Position numbers and translations under genes: made by a program. This document shows positions 1-13,300 of a DNA stretch of 64,000 nt, piece after piece. Source of the stretch: JASHUC01 sp035523875. GTDB taxonomy: Bacteria > Pseudomonadota > Gammaproteobacteria > Steroidobacterales > Steroidobacteraceae. The notes below the pieces were generated by a model that was not told where the DNA came from, searched no databases, and worked only from the letters and a program-made list of their open reading frames with translations. The stretch lies in contig DATKPY010000003.1 of the NCBI GenBank assembly GCA_035523875.1, positions 62,001 to 126,000 on the forward strand. The letters are read 5' to 3'. Numbering within the stretch: the stretch's first letter is position 1; every line of letters begins with the position of its first letter.

Positions 1-515
1 CGCTCATCGCGCAGCATGCCGGTTGCGTACTCGCCGTCGAACTCGCTCTCGACGTGCTGCTTGGCCCCGCCGACGAGCGACCATTGCGTGTCATCGGAGG
101 GGAAGTCGAAAAAGCGCGCGCGCGCGCCCCATCCGAAATACTGACTGTGGATCACATCCGGCGCGATGATCTGCTCGATCTGGTGCTGATCGTTAGTGAC
201 CAGCACTGTCGGGATCAGCCCGACCGAGGTGCCGCTGTAGGGATCCTCGTCGAGCTCCGGAACGGGGATGAACGGCAGCTTGTCGAGGTCGAGCCAGCTC
301 GGGCCGGTGGAAGTCGGGACTGGCGCCGGGGCGCCGGCCACGGCCGAGGCCGGGGGTTGCGGTCCCACCTCGGGGAGCGGTGCCGGGTTCCCCTGCGCGA
401 GACTCGTGTCCGCGCGCGCCGGAATTGCGTGCAGGACGATGAGCGCCCCGAGCAGTAGAGCGCTCGCGGGGCACAGCACTGACTGGACGACCATGCTGGA
501 CGCCCGCATCGGCAT
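1..515 (-). CDS. Outer-membrane surface antigen (D15/BamA-TamA-like), 5' part only
   Basis: The gene runs off the left edge, so only the first ~171 residues are visible. I start at the ATG at 515 (MPMRASSMVV...), preceded by a purine-rich GGAGAGAGA ~9 bases upstream. An N-terminal hydrophobic stretch ending in PARA looks like a signal peptide (~residues 1-33). A Pro/Ala-rich linker follows, then a segment (DPYSGTSVGL) and aromatic, alternating strands resembling the start of an outer-membrane beta-barrel of the D15 surface-antigen type. The family call is by resemblance to barrel starts in BamA/TamA-like proteins; no POTRA domain is seen before it. It is divergent from the TPR-type gene at 542, with only 26 bases between them. 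Coding is certain; the family is moderately likely. Confidence 0.6.
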   Translation of the reverse strand, partial: MPMRASSMVVQSVLCPASALLLGALIVLHAIPARADTSLAQGNPAPLPEVGPQPPASAVAGAPAPVPTSTGPSWLDLDKLPFIPVPELDEDPYSGTSVGLIPTVLVTNDQHQIEQIIAPDVIHSQYFGWGARARFFDFPSDDTQWSLVGGAKQHVESEFDGEYATGMLRDE

Positions 516-541
516 GGCCGAGGTCTCTCTCCAGATACCGC

Positions 542-1294
542 TTGAGGCGCGCGGCAGCGCGCAATGATAGCCTAACGAGCCGCGTGCGCCCTCGACTGCC
601 CGAAATCACTTCGCGTCCACGCAGGCGACCGCCACGGCGAGCGCCGTGCTGCATTTGGCTGCTCGCCCTGCTCGTCGCCCTCGGGCCGTGCGCAGCGCGC
701 GCGGGCGCGCCCAACGGTGACCCGCGCGAGCCGAGTGTTGCCGCGCTCGTCGCCGCGGTGCAGGCCGATGCCGAGCGCAGCGAGCATGCGTCACGCTCGT
801 CCGAGCGCGCACGGCTCGCTGCGGATGCGAGCGACACCTCGCAGGCGTGTCTCGCGCGTGCGCCCCGGACCGCACCCTGTCACTACGCGCGCGCGCTCGC
901 ACTCGGGCTCCTGGCGCAAGCGCATCCGCTGCATGCCCTGTCGCTTCTGAAGCAGATGCTCGAGCAGCTCGCGCGCGCGGAGGCCGGAGATCCGGATTTC
1001 GATGAGGCGGGACCGGCGCGGGTACGCGCGCTCGTGTTGATTCGCGCACCCGGGTGGCCCCTCGGACCGGGCAATGCCGCGCTCGGGCTCGCGGCGGCGC
1101 AGCGCGCTGTCGCGCTGCACCCGGAGTTTCCGCCGAACTGGCTCGCCCTCGCCGAGGCGCAGACGAAGAACGGCGCGCGCGCGCAGGCCCGCGAGAGCTA
1201 CGCGCGAGCCCGGGAGCGTGCGCTCGAGGCGCCCGCCTCCGTGGACCGCACCGAGTGGCTGGAGCAGGCCGACGAGGCGCTTCGCACTCGATGA
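542..1294 (+). CDS. Secreted/periplasmic TPR-type protein (TatT-like)
   Basis: A 250-residue protein with an Arg-rich N terminus followed by a hydrophobic segment (CIWLLALLVALGPCAARAG, ~residues 36-54), so it is probably exported. The rest is Ala/Arg-rich helical sequence with tetratricopeptide-like spacing. The tail (PGWPLGPGNA, then HPEFPPNWLALAEA) resembles proteins annotated as TRAP-transporter TatT-component-like. No TRAP permease genes lie nearby, so a transport role is not supported. The start is uncertain: ATG at 542 gives a long basic leader, and a GTG at 584 is also possible. It may share a divergent promoter region with the outer-membrane gene. Function unknown beyond protein-protein interaction repeats. 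Confidence 0.6.
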   Translation: MRRAAARNDSLTSRVRPRLPEITSRPRRRPPRRAPCCIWLLALLVALGPCAARAGAPNGDPREPSVAALVAAVQADAERSEHASRSSERARLAADASDTSQACLARAPRTAPCHYARALALGLLAQAHPLHALSLLKQMLEQLARAEAGDPDFDEAGPARVRALVLIRAPGWPLGPGNAALGLAAAQRAVALHPEFPPNWLALAEAQTKNGARAQARESYARARERALEAPASVDRTEWLEQADEALRTR

Positions 1295-1316
1295 GCCTCC
1301 TGCCGTCCGGATGAGC

Positions 1317-1348
1317 GATAATCGAGCGCTCGCGGAGCGGAGGAGGGG
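1317..1348 (+). promoter_or_regulatory. Putative promoter -10 and strong RBS of the SnoaL-like gene
   Basis: GATAAT at 1317-1322 sits in the short gap after the TPR-type gene. A purine-rich GGAGGAGGGG at about 1339-1348 lies ~5 bases before the ATG at 1353. This is one of the clearest Shine-Dalgarno sequences in the window and decides the start. No convincing -35 is seen. Confidence 0.4.
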
Positions 1349-1962
1349 ACTCATGAGCAAAGAGAATGACGGCGCGGGAGTGCGCGCCGAGCTCGAGCGG
1401 CTGGCACGCCGCGTGCAACGGCTCGAGGACGAGCAGGCGATCCAGAAACTGCAGTCGAAGTACGCTCACTACCTCTTCACGCAGCGCTACGCGCGCATCG
1501 TCGAGGAGTGCTTCGCGCGGCACACCGCGGACGTGACGCTCGAGTTCTCGGACAGCGGCGTGTATCGCGGACTCGAGCGCATCCGCGCCGTCTACCGGGA
1601 TTTCGAGGCCGCGAAGGACCGCATTCCCGGATTCTTCATCCTGCACATGGCTGTCAACCCGTACATCGAGATCGCAGGCGACGGACGCTCCGCGCGCAGT
1701 CATTGGCTTTCCCCGGGCGCGGTCGGCAGCAACACCTCGGCAGGCTGGGTCTGGGGGCCGTACTACATCGATTACCTCAAGGAGGACGGCGAGTGGCGCA
1801 TCGTGCATTCGAACCTCGCGCCGCTCTTCCGCAACCGCTACGATGTGAGCTGGGCCGAGGCCAAGGATCACGGCACCGTGCGCACCGCGCTCACGAGCCC
1901 GCCCGATGAGCCCCCGACGCTTTACCGGCCCTACAACGAGGTGAAATCCGAGCCGGACCTAT

Positions 1963-3813
<1,851 letters not shown>

Positions 3814-3922
3814 GGGCTCGAGGCTCGTACGGCAAAGGGCGCGAAGGGTAACAGAACCCCGCAGCGTTGGGGCGGCCAGTCCTCGATACAAGGGCCGCGC
3901 GGGCGGTCTGCGGGCAGCACGG

Positions 3923-4366
3923 CTATTCCAGGCGGCTGCCGATCCTCAGGTGCGCAGTGGCCACGCGCACTTCGACCAGGAAGACCAGCAGCGCCGCGGT
4001 CAGCGTGAGCATGGCGGCGACGAACACGATCGCGATCGCACCCGAGAGGTGCACTCCGAGCAACACGTGCGTGAACAGGAGCACCACGGTGAGCGCGACC
4101 AACAGCGCCGAGACGGTGCCGAGGACGATCGCCCGATTGATGTAACGCGCGCGCCGCGCGAGCACCCGCAGGCCATGGCGCAGCACCGCATTGAGGCCGT
4201 CCCGCGATTGCAGCTCCTCGAGCTCCCGCGCCCGATCGACGATGCGCGCCAGGCGGTTGGTGAACAGCCCGAGCGTCACGGCGATGCCCGAGAGCAGGAA
4301 GACCGGGGCGACGGCCATCTGAATGACGTGCGCGACATCGCCCGATTGGGTGTCCATTACTGCCAT
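3923..4366 (-). CDS. DUF2721 family membrane protein
   Basis: 147 residues from ATG 4366 (MAVMDTQSGDVAHVIQMAVAPVF); a second ATG three codons in is also possible. The first helix (APVFLLSGIAVTLGLFTNRL) is followed by a basic amphipathic stretch with a RARELEEL segment. Two closely spaced transmembrane helices end the protein (VLGTVSALLVALTVVLLF and AIAIVFVAAMLTLTAALLVF). This layout is typical of the uncharacterised DUF2721 family. It lies upstream of typA on the same strand but 109 bases away, and is divergent from the glycoside hydrolase gene. Function unknown. Confidence 0.85.
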   Translation of the reverse strand: MAVMDTQSGDVAHVIQMAVAPVFLLSGIAVTLGLFTNRLARIVDRARELEELQSRDGLNAVLRHGLRVLARRARYINRAIVLGTVSALLVALTVVLLFTHVLLGVHLSGAIAIVFVAAMLTLTAALLVFLVEVRVATAHLRIGSRLE

Positions 4367-4418
4367 ACTGAAACATGATGCCAGAGCTCGATACCGGGCG
4401 CCCGGAGGCCGTGCGCAG

Positions 4419-5656
4419 ATGAGACCCCGGTCCGCCCGCCGCCGCCGCGCCGGAGTCGATCCGCAGCAGCAGCTGCTCGCGGACTGCCACCGCCGCGCCG
4501 TCGCGCTCCTGGAGGAGAATCTCACGGCGGCGGGGATGCTCGCCGCCTCGGTCACGGCCCGAGCCGAACGCCTGCGCTACACGACGATCTTCGGCCGCGA
4601 CGCGGCCATCTGCTCGCTTGGCATGGCCGTCTCGGGCGATCGCTCGCTCACGCGCGGCGCCGCCGCCGGACTGCGAACTCTCGCTGCGTACCAGGCTCCG
4701 AGCGGGCAGATCCCGAACTTCGTGGATGCGCGGCGCGGCGAAGCGGACTTCTGGTATCTCGGCTGCATCGATGCAACGCTGTGGTGGCTCATTGCCATCG
4801 CGTTCCTGGATGATCGCGGCCTGCCACGGGGCCTGAAGCGCGCGCACCGGGCGGCGATCGGGCGTGCGCTCGGCTGGCTCTGCGCCCAGGAGCACCAACG
4901 GCTCTTTCTGCTGCAGCAGAACGAGGCGAGCGACTGGGCGGACATCATGCCGCGCTCGGGCTTCGTGCTGTACACGAACGCGCTGTGGTATCACGTGAAG
5001 AGGCTCTACGGGCTCGCGCGCGCGCCCGAGACACGCCGCAACTTCAACGCGCTGTTTCATCCCTTCTCCGGCCCGCCCGCGCGCGACCGGCGCGCGCGTC
5101 TGCTCGCGAATTTCGCGCACCGCACGGCGCGGCGTCGCGAGCTGTATCTGAGCTTCGTCAACTTCTCGTTCTTCGGAGAGGAGGGCGACGTGCTCGGCAA
5201 TCTTCTCGCCGTGCTGCTCGGGCTCGCAGGCGTCGCGGCGCGCAACCGCACGCTGCGCGCGCTGCGCGCGGCGCACATCCACCGGCCCGCGCCAGTGCGC
5301 GTCGTGGTGCAGCCGATTCGTCGCACGGATCCGCTCTGGCGCCGCTACATGGCCCGCCACCGGCAGAATCTCCCGTGGCAGTACCACAACGGGGGCATCT
5401 GGCCGTTCGCGGGCGGTCTGTGGGTAATCGCCCTCGCCGCATTGGGACACCCGCGCGCGGCGCGGCGCGAGCTCGTGAGGCTCGCGCAGGTTTGCTCGCT
5501 CGGCAACTGGCGCTTCAGCGAGTGGCTGCACGGGCGGACTCTCGCGCTGCGCGGCATGCGCGGACAATCCTGGAACGCCGCCGCGTTCCTGCTCGCCGAG
5601 CACGCGCTCGCGAGCCGGCGCAACCCCTTCGCCGGCGCGAGGCCGATGAGGCGCTG

Positions 5657-5657
<1 letters not shown>
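4419..5657 (+). CDS. Glycoside hydrolase, neutral-invertase/amylo-alpha-1,6-glucosidase-like
   Basis: 412 residues, start ATG 4419 with GGAG ~11 bases upstream. No signal peptide, so it is cytoplasmic. The fold looks like an (alpha/alpha)6 barrel of GH100/GH63/debranching type: RYTTIFGRDAAI near the N terminus, a QNEASDWADIMPRSG segment in which the DW-D is a candidate acid region, and WQYHNGGIWPF near the end, a hallmark of neutral invertases. The substrate (sucrose or a branched alpha-glucan) cannot be decided from sequence. Its TGA stop overlaps the ATG of the ABC exporter (TGATG at 5655-5659), so the two are translationally coupled. It faces the glgB-treS cluster, consistent with carbon-storage or compatible-solute metabolism. 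Confidence 0.75.
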
Positions 5658-7531
<1,874 letters not shown>

Positions 7532-7555
7532 GCGACCTGGCGCTTGCTCGCGAGG

Positions 7556-7921
7556 TCAACCGCGATGATCGCTCAGCCGATCGAGCTGGGCACGGATGGC
7601 CGCGGTTTCACGCTCGACCAGCGCGCGCAACTCGTTGATCCGCGACTCCTCGGCACGGTCGGCGCGCAGCCGCAGCAGCTCGAGCTCCTGGGTGAGCGTC
7701 CGCCGCTCGTGCCCCCAGGCACGGCGGGCAAATCCGAACGCGGCCAAGTCGATCACGAAGACGAGCGCCACGAGCAGCACGATGAGCAGACCGAGGGGTG
7801 CCCGCACGCGACCGACGAGGAAGCTCAGCTCTTCGGTTCGCGCGACCAGGTTCCAGTTCGCGAGCACGAAGACACCGAGAAGCACGAGCGCAATGAGGTA
7901 GGCGACGGAGCGGGGCTTCAT
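7556..7921 (-). CDS. LapA-domain (DUF1049) small membrane protein
   Basis: 121 residues. Two transmembrane helices (SVAYLIALVLLGVFVLANW and PLGLLIVLLVALVFVIDLAA) flank the NWN... LSFLVGRVRAPLGLL motif typical of LapA/DUF1049 proteins. A charged coiled-coil tail (~residues 75-115) points to the cytoplasm. In E. coli LapA works with LapB in lipopolysaccharide assembly control, but this is a lone domain relative and not near lapB. The ATG overlaps the treS stop as ATGA, so it is coupled to the trehalose gene and probably co-transcribed with glgB-treS. Confidence 0.75.
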   Translation of the reverse strand: MKPRSVAYLIALVLLGVFVLANWNLVARTEELSFLVGRVRAPLGLLIVLLVALVFVIDLAAFGFARRAWGHERRTLTQELELLRLRADRAEESRINELRALVERETAAIRAQLDRLSDHRG

Positions 7922-10900
7922 GGCGAGGACTCATGTTCCAGCAACTCGCGCAGGGCAGCAAGGGGGATGCTCGCCCAGTCGGGACGATTGGCGAGCTCGT
8001 AGCGCAGCTCGTAGAGCGATCTCTGGAGCTCGAAGAGCGCGAGGAGCGGTGCCACTTCCGCGAGCGACTCGTATAAATGCGCCTCGCGGGCACGCGCATC
8101 GTACGCGGCGAGGAACGCGGCGCGCGCCTCGCGTTCCCATGCGAGAAGCAACGGCTCCCCGCGGACGGCATCCTCGTTGAGCTCCTCCGTGATGCGACGC
8201 AGCGCGGCGTGCCGTGCATACGTAAACGAGCACAGCATCCCGGCCACATCGCGCAGCGGAGAGCCCTTCTCGCGCCGCTCGGCGAGCGGCCGCGCCGGCT
8301 CGCCTTCGAAGTCCACGAAAATGAAGTCGTTTCGCTGCAGCAGCACCTGCCCGAGATGCAGGTCTCCGTGGTGGCGAATCTTCATTCCGCGAGACGGCGC
8401 GGTGAGCGCCGCATCGATTCGCCGCCGCAGCGTCTCGCGGGCGGCGGCGAGGTCGGCGGCGCCGGCGCGCACGCTCTCCGGCAGCTCCTCGGCGCGGGCG
8501 ACGAGCGCAAGCGTCGATTCGAGCTCCCCGCGCACGCGGTCGCGCCAGCTCTTAAGGTCGTGGGCGCGGATCGGCTCGGGCGCGAACAGCGGATCCGCGG
8601 TGGGCGTGGCGAGCGCGCGATGAAGGTCCGCGGTACGCTCGCCGAGCGTGTGCGCGAGCGCGAGATAGGCACCATGCGCCTCGGCGTGCAGCGGTGCGCG
8701 GGTGCGGCGCTCCTCGAGGAAGCGCGCCAGGTAGTTGAGCGTGTAGGTCCAGCCGTCGCCCTGATTCGCGACGAACGCCTGCAGCAGAGCGAGCGTCGCG
8801 ACCGAGCCGTCGCTCGCGAGATACTCGACCGCGCCCGCGAGCGGCACGATGTTGGCAAAGTGTGCGACCTCGGTGAGGAAGCGGCCGATGTCGAGCTCGG
8901 GGTTGACGCCCGTTTGGATGCGGCGGTAGACCTTCAGGAACAGCCGCTCGCCGATTCTGAGCGCGGTGTTGCTGCTCTCGGCGAGCGGCTGGCCGACGGC
9001 GAGCTCGGCCGCCGAGTCGGGGCGCAGCTCCGTGTAGGCACTCGTCGCCGTGAAGCGCAGCCGCCCGGCGGCAAGCGGCGCCTCTCCGCCCGCGCCGATC
9101 AGATCGACGAGCGCTCGGCAGAACGCATCGTCGGCGAACGCATCCGCCAGCAACCCGGTGCGTGCCTGCTGGCGCACGCGCGCGACGACCGCGGCCTGCA
9201 GGCGGCTCCAGCGCGGGCCCGATTGATCCTGAAACGCGAGCGTGAGCGGCAGAAAGTAGCGGGCGCTCGCGCCTGCGCTTTGCACATCGTACAGGCCGAC
9301 GAGCCACTCCTCGGCTGGGCCGGTCCACAGGGCATGGTCGGCGAGCTGCGCGCGTCCGGTGACTGCGCTCTTGGCGGCGTACCAGCGCTGCGCGTGGATG
9401 AAAGCAGGCAGCACGCGCTCCTCGAGCTGCACGCGCAGTCGCTCTGCGAGTCCGCTGCGCCAGACCGAGACCTGATCGGGGAAGAAGCTCTTGCAGCGAT
9501 CGATGAGCACGAGAACCGGGGCGTCCTCGGGCGGGGCGTGCTCGTGATGCCATAGCGGCGCCTCGGCCTCCCGGCTCAGGCGAAACCAGTAGAACGCGTA
9601 GCCCGGAAGGGTCAAGAGGTATGGCAGATCGCCAACCGGAGGGAACGGGGTGCGGCCCAACATCTCGATCGGGACCATCCCTTTGAATTCCGCGAGATCG
9701 AGCTCCACCGGCTGAGCGGAGCGCGCCAGATTCACGACGCAGAGGATCGTATCCCCGGCGTAGCTGCGGACATACGCGAGCACCTTGCGGTTGCCGGGCC
9801 GGATGAAGCGCATGCCCCCGCGCCCGAAGGCCTGCGAGGTCTTGCGCACCTGGAGCATCCGCTTCATCCAGTTGAGGAGCGAGGAGCGATCGCGGGTCTG
9901 CGCCTCGACGTTGACCCCCTCGAAGCCGTAGATCGGGTCCATGATCGGCGGCAGATAGAGCTGTTGCGGGTCGGCGCGCGAGAAGCCCGCATTGCGGTCC
10001 GGGCTCCACTGCATCGGCGTGCGCACGCCGTTGCGGTCGCCCAGGTAGAAATTGTCTCCCATCCCGATCTCATCGCCGTAGTAGATGACCGGCGAGCCCG
10101 GCATCGACAGCAACAGCCCGTTCATGAGCTTGATGCGATCCGGATCGTTGTCGAGGAGCGGCGCGAGCCGGCGCCGGATGCCGAGGTTGAGCCGCGCGCG
10201 CGGGTCGGCGGCATACATCCGGTACATGTAATCGCGCTCCTCGCTGGTCACCATCTCGAGCGTGAGCTCGTCGTGATTGCGCAGGAAAATCGCCCACTGG
10301 CAGCTGAAGGGGATGTCGGGAGTCTGGTCGATGATCTCGGTGATCGGGTAGCGATCCTCCTGGGCGATCGCCATGTACATGCGCGGCATCAGCGGGAAGT
10401 GAAACGCCATGTGGCACTCATCACCGACGCCGAAGTAGTCGCGCACGTCCTCGGGCCACTGGTTTGCCTCGGCGAGCAGCATGCGGTCGCCGTAGCGCTC
10501 GTCGATCAACTTGCGGAACCGCTGCACCACTGCGTGCGTCTCGCGCAGGTTCTCGTTGCTCGTGCCGTCGCGCTCGATGAGATACGGAATCGCATCGAGC
10601 CTCAGGCCATCGACGCCCTGATCGAGCCAGTACCTCATGATGCGGCTGATCGCGCGCTCCACGTGCGGATTGTCGAAGTTCAGATCCGGCTGATGGCCGA
10701 AGAAGCGGTGCCAGTAGTATGCGCGCGCGAGGGGATCCCAGGCCCAATTGGAGCTCTCGGCATCGGTGAAGATGACGCGCGTGCCCGCGTAACGCTCGGG
10801 GGTGTCGCTCCACACGTAGTAGTCGCGTTTGCGCGACCCTGGCGGGGCGCGTCGCGAGGCCTGGAACCACGGGTGCTGATCCGAGGTGTGATTGATCACG

Positions 10901-11244
10901 AGCTCGGTGATCACGCGCAGGCCGCGGCGGTGCGCCTCGCGAATGAAGCTGCGGAAGTCGGCGCGCGTGCCGTAGTGGGGATGGATGTCGCGGTAGTTCG
11001 AGATGTCGTAGCCGTCGTCCTTACCGGGAGAGGGATAGAACGGCAGCAGCCAGATCGCGTTGACGCCCAAGTCCGCGAGGTAGTCGAGACGGCGGGTGAG
11101 TCCGGGAAAATCCCCGATGCCGTCGTCGTTGCTGTCGAAGAACGCGCGCACGTGGCACTCGTAGATCACCGCATCGCGATACCACAGCGCATCCGCCGCC
11201 GCGGTGTGAGCGGTGCTCTCTCCCGGGAGTTCGGCGACAGACAT
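7918..11244 (-). CDS. treS: Trehalose synthase/maltokinase fusion (TreS-Mak)
   Basis: 1108 residues. Residues ~20-545 form a GH13 trehalose synthase that interconverts maltose and trehalose, with nucleophile D217 (GLRLDAIPYL), acid/base E259 (LLAEANQW) and D325 (LRNHDELTLE). Residues ~580-1100 form a maltokinase with the kinase loop HHGDLHLGQ and VDFEGEP near ~957-975, which makes maltose-1-phosphate with ATP. Such fusions feed the GlgE route to alpha-glucan, but no glgE is in this window. It follows glgB by 25 bases and overlaps the LapA-like gene by 4. The catalytic residues inspected look intact. Confidence 0.95.
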   Translation of the reverse strand: MSVAELPGESTAHTAAADALWYRDAVIYECHVRAFFDSNDDGIGDFPGLTRRLDYLADLGVNAIWLLPFYPSPGKDDGYDISNYRDIHPHYGTRADFRSFIREAHRRGLRVITELVINHTSDQHPWFQASRRAPPGSRKRDYYVWSDTPERYAGTRVIFTDAESSNWAWDPLARAYYWHRFFGHQPDLNFDNPHVERAISRIMRYWLDQGVDGLRLDAIPYLIERDGTSNENLRETHAVVQRFRKLIDERYGDRMLLAEANQWPEDVRDYFGVGDECHMAFHFPLMPRMYMAIAQEDRYPITEIIDQTPDIPFSCQWAIFLRNHDELTLEMVTSEERDYMYRMYAADPRARLNLGIRRRLAPLLDNDPDRIKLMNGLLLSMPGSPVIYYGDEIGMGDNFYLGDRNGVRTPMQWSPDRNAGFSRADPQQLYLPPIMDPIYGFEGVNVEAQTRDRSSLLNWMKRMLQVRKTSQAFGRGGMRFIRPGNRKVLAYVRSYAGDTILCVVNLARSAQPVELDLAEFKGMVPIEMLGRTPFPPVGDLPYLLTLPGYAFYWFRLSREAEAPLWHHEHAPPEDAPVLVLIDRCKSFFPDQVSVWRSGLAERLRVQLEERVLPAFIHAQRWYAAKSAVTGRAQLADHALWTGPAEEWLVGLYDVQSAGASARYFLPLTLAFQDQSGPRWSRLQAAVVARVRQQARTGLLADAFADDAFCRALVDLIGAGGEAPLAAGRLRFTATSAYTELRPDSAAELAVGQPLAESSNTALRIGERLFLKVYRRIQTGVNPELDIGRFLTEVAHFANIVPLAGAVEYLASDGSVATLALLQAFVANQGDGWTYTLNYLARFLEERRTRAPLHAEAHGAYLALAHTLGERTADLHRALATPTADPLFAPEPIRAHDLKSWRDRVRGELESTLALVARAEELPESVRAGAADLAAARETLRRRIDAALTAPSRGMKIRHHGDLHLGQVLLQRNDFIFVDFEGEPARPLAERREKGSPLRDVAGMLCSFTYARHAALRRITEELNEDAVRGEPLLLAWEREARAAFLAAYDARAREAHLYESLAEVAPLLALFELQRSLYELRYELANRPDWASIPLAALRELLEHESSP

Positions 11245-11269
11245 GGGCCCGGCCCGCGCGCTCGTCCGT

Positions 11270-13162
11270 TCAGCCCGGCTCGAGGAATAGTGCGCCGAGC
11301 GGCGGCAGGCGCAGGCTCACGGAGTGCGAGCGGCCGTGGGCGCCCGCCGCCGTGGCGGAAACACCGCCCTGGTTGCCCTGCCCGCTGCCGCCGTATTCGT
11401 GCGCATCGCTGTTCAGGCGCTCGTGCCAGAAGCCCCCGCGCGGCACGCCGATGCGGTAGCTCTCGCGGACGACGGGCGTGAAGTTCAACACCACGAGCAC
11501 CTCGCGCTCTCCCGAGCGCGCCTTGCGCAGAAAGGCGATGACGCTCGAATCGGCGTCGTTGCAGTCCACCCACTCGAAGCCCGCGGGCGAGAAATCGAGC
11601 TCGTAAAGCGCCGGTGTGTCGCGGTAGAGGCGATTGAGGTCGCGCACCCAACGCTGCGCACCCGCGTGCAGCGGATAGGCGAGCACGTGCCACTCGAGGC
11701 TCTCCTCGTGCTGCCACTCGCGCTTCTGACCGAACTCCGAGCCCATGAAGAGGAGCTTCTTGCCGGGATGACCCCACATGTAGCCGTAGAGCAAACGCAG
11801 ATTCGCGAACTGCTGCCACTCATCACCGTGCATCTTGCCGATGAGCGAGCCCTTGCCTTGGGTCACCTCATCGTGCGAGAGGGGCAGGACGAAGTTCTCC
11901 GAGAATGCGTACCAGATGGAGAACGTGAGTGCGTGGTGGTGGTACCTGCGGAAGATGGGATCGGTCTGGAAGTACTTGAGCGTGTCGTGCATCCAGCCCA
12001 TGTTCCACTTAAGGCCGAATCCGAGACCGCCCAGGTACGTCGGCTGCGAGACCATGGGCCAGGCGGTCGATTCCTCCGCGATGGTCTGGACGGCCGGATG
12101 CTCGCGATAGATCTCCGCATTCAAGTGCTTCAAGAACTCGACGGCGTCGAGATTCTCGTGCCCGCCGAAGCGGTTGGGGATCCACTCCCCCGCGCGGCGG
12201 CCGTAATCGAGGTAGAGCATCGAGGCGACGGCGTCGACGCGCAGCGCATCGGCGCGAAAGACGTCGAGCCAGTAGTGCGCGCTGCTGCCCAGGAACCCGC
12301 GCACCTCGGCGCGGCCGTAGTTGAAGATGGAGCTGTTCCACTCGGGATGATAGCCCTGGCGCGGATCGGCATGCTCGTAGAGGTGCGTGCCGTCGAAGTA
12401 GGCGAGTCCGTGCTCGTCGCTCGGGAAATGCGAGGGGACCCAATCGAGGATCACGCCAATGCCGCGGCGGTGCAGCTCGCTCACCAGGTGCATGAGGTCC
12501 TGCGGCGTGCCGTAGCGCGCAGTGGGCGCAAAGTAGCCGGTCACCTGGTAGCCCCAGGAGCCGTAGAACGGATGCTCCATCACGGGCATCAGCTCGACGT
12601 GCGTGAAGCCCATCTCGGCCACGTAGTCGGGAAGCTGCGCGGCGAGCTCCCGGTAGGTCAAGTGGCGATTCCCCTCCGCGGGCACGCGTCGCCAGGAGCC
12701 GAGATGCACCTCGTAGATCGACCAAGGCGCATCGAGCGCGTTCACGCGCGTGCGCTCGCGTTGCCACTCGGTGTCGCGCCATTCGAAGGCGAGGTCCCAC
12801 ACCACCGAGGCCGTGCGCGGCGGCAACTCGCAGCGGAACGCAAACGGATCGCTCTTCTGTACGACATACCCTCCGAGGCGCGAGCGAATGTGGTACTTGT
12901 AAAGCGTGCCGGGGCCTACGCCCGCGACGAAACCCTCCCAGATGCCGGAGCGATCCGGGCGGGGCTCGAGGGGGTGGCTCTCGACGTTCCAGCCGTTGAA
13001 GTCACCGACGACGCTCGCGAACTCCGCATTCGGCGCCCACACCGCGAAGCGAGTGCCGGCACGTCCCGCCACGCTCGCTCCATGCGCACCGAGCTTCTCG
13101 TAGGCCCGATAGAGCGTCCCCTCCTTGAAGAGGTAGATGTCGTCCGCGGTGAGCTCGGTCAT
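11270..13162 (-). CDS. glgB: 1,4-alpha-glucan branching enzyme
   Basis: 630 residues, cytoplasmic. An N-terminal CBM48 domain (WAPNAEFASVVGDFNGW, ~40-130) precedes the GH13 barrel. Catalytic residues are visible: nucleophile D310 (ADALRVDAV), acid/base E363 (TIAEES) and D431 (PLSHDEV). It has one CBM48 and lacks the extra N-terminal module of the ~730-residue E. coli enzyme, like the short bacterial type. It introduces alpha-1,6 branches into glycogen-type glucan. It is first gene of the run glgB, treS-mak and LapA-like, all on the minus strand. The shared gap with glpQ (13163-13300) must hold its promoter; a TACGAT-like -10 is possible but weak. Confidence 0.96.
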   Translation of the reverse strand: MTELTADDIYLFKEGTLYRAYEKLGAHGASVAGRAGTRFAVWAPNAEFASVVGDFNGWNVESHPLEPRPDRSGIWEGFVAGVGPGTLYKYHIRSRLGGYVVQKSDPFAFRCELPPRTASVVWDLAFEWRDTEWQRERTRVNALDAPWSIYEVHLGSWRRVPAEGNRHLTYRELAAQLPDYVAEMGFTHVELMPVMEHPFYGSWGYQVTGYFAPTARYGTPQDLMHLVSELHRRGIGVILDWVPSHFPSDEHGLAYFDGTHLYEHADPRQGYHPEWNSSIFNYGRAEVRGFLGSSAHYWLDVFRADALRVDAVASMLYLDYGRRAGEWIPNRFGGHENLDAVEFLKHLNAEIYREHPAVQTIAEESTAWPMVSQPTYLGGLGFGLKWNMGWMHDTLKYFQTDPIFRRYHHHALTFSIWYAFSENFVLPLSHDEVTQGKGSLIGKMHGDEWQQFANLRLLYGYMWGHPGKKLLFMGSEFGQKREWQHEESLEWHVLAYPLHAGAQRWVRDLNRLYRDTPALYELDFSPAGFEWVDCNDADSSVIAFLRKARSGEREVLVVLNFTPVVRESYRIGVPRGGFWHERLNSDAHEYGGSGQGNQGGVSATAAGAHGRSHSVSLRLPPLGALFLEPG

Positions 13163-13262
13163 GGAGTCCTCGAAAATCCGATCTGGAGGCGGCCGCGCGA
13201 GCCCTTAAGCTCATCCATCGCGCCCATCGTACACGGGCAGGTATCGCGGGTGGCGCCCCGCA

Positions 13263-13291
13263 TTGAGTTTCGCGACGCCCGTTGCGATCAT
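13263..13291 (+). promoter_or_regulatory. Putative promoter of glpQ, near-leaderless
   Basis: TTGAGT at 13263-13268, a 17-base spacer and GATCAT at 13286-13291, only 9 bases before the ATG at 13301. Transcription would start about 2-3 bases before the start codon. No Shine-Dalgarno is seen. Confidence 0.4.
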
Positions 13292-13300
13292 CGCGCCGTC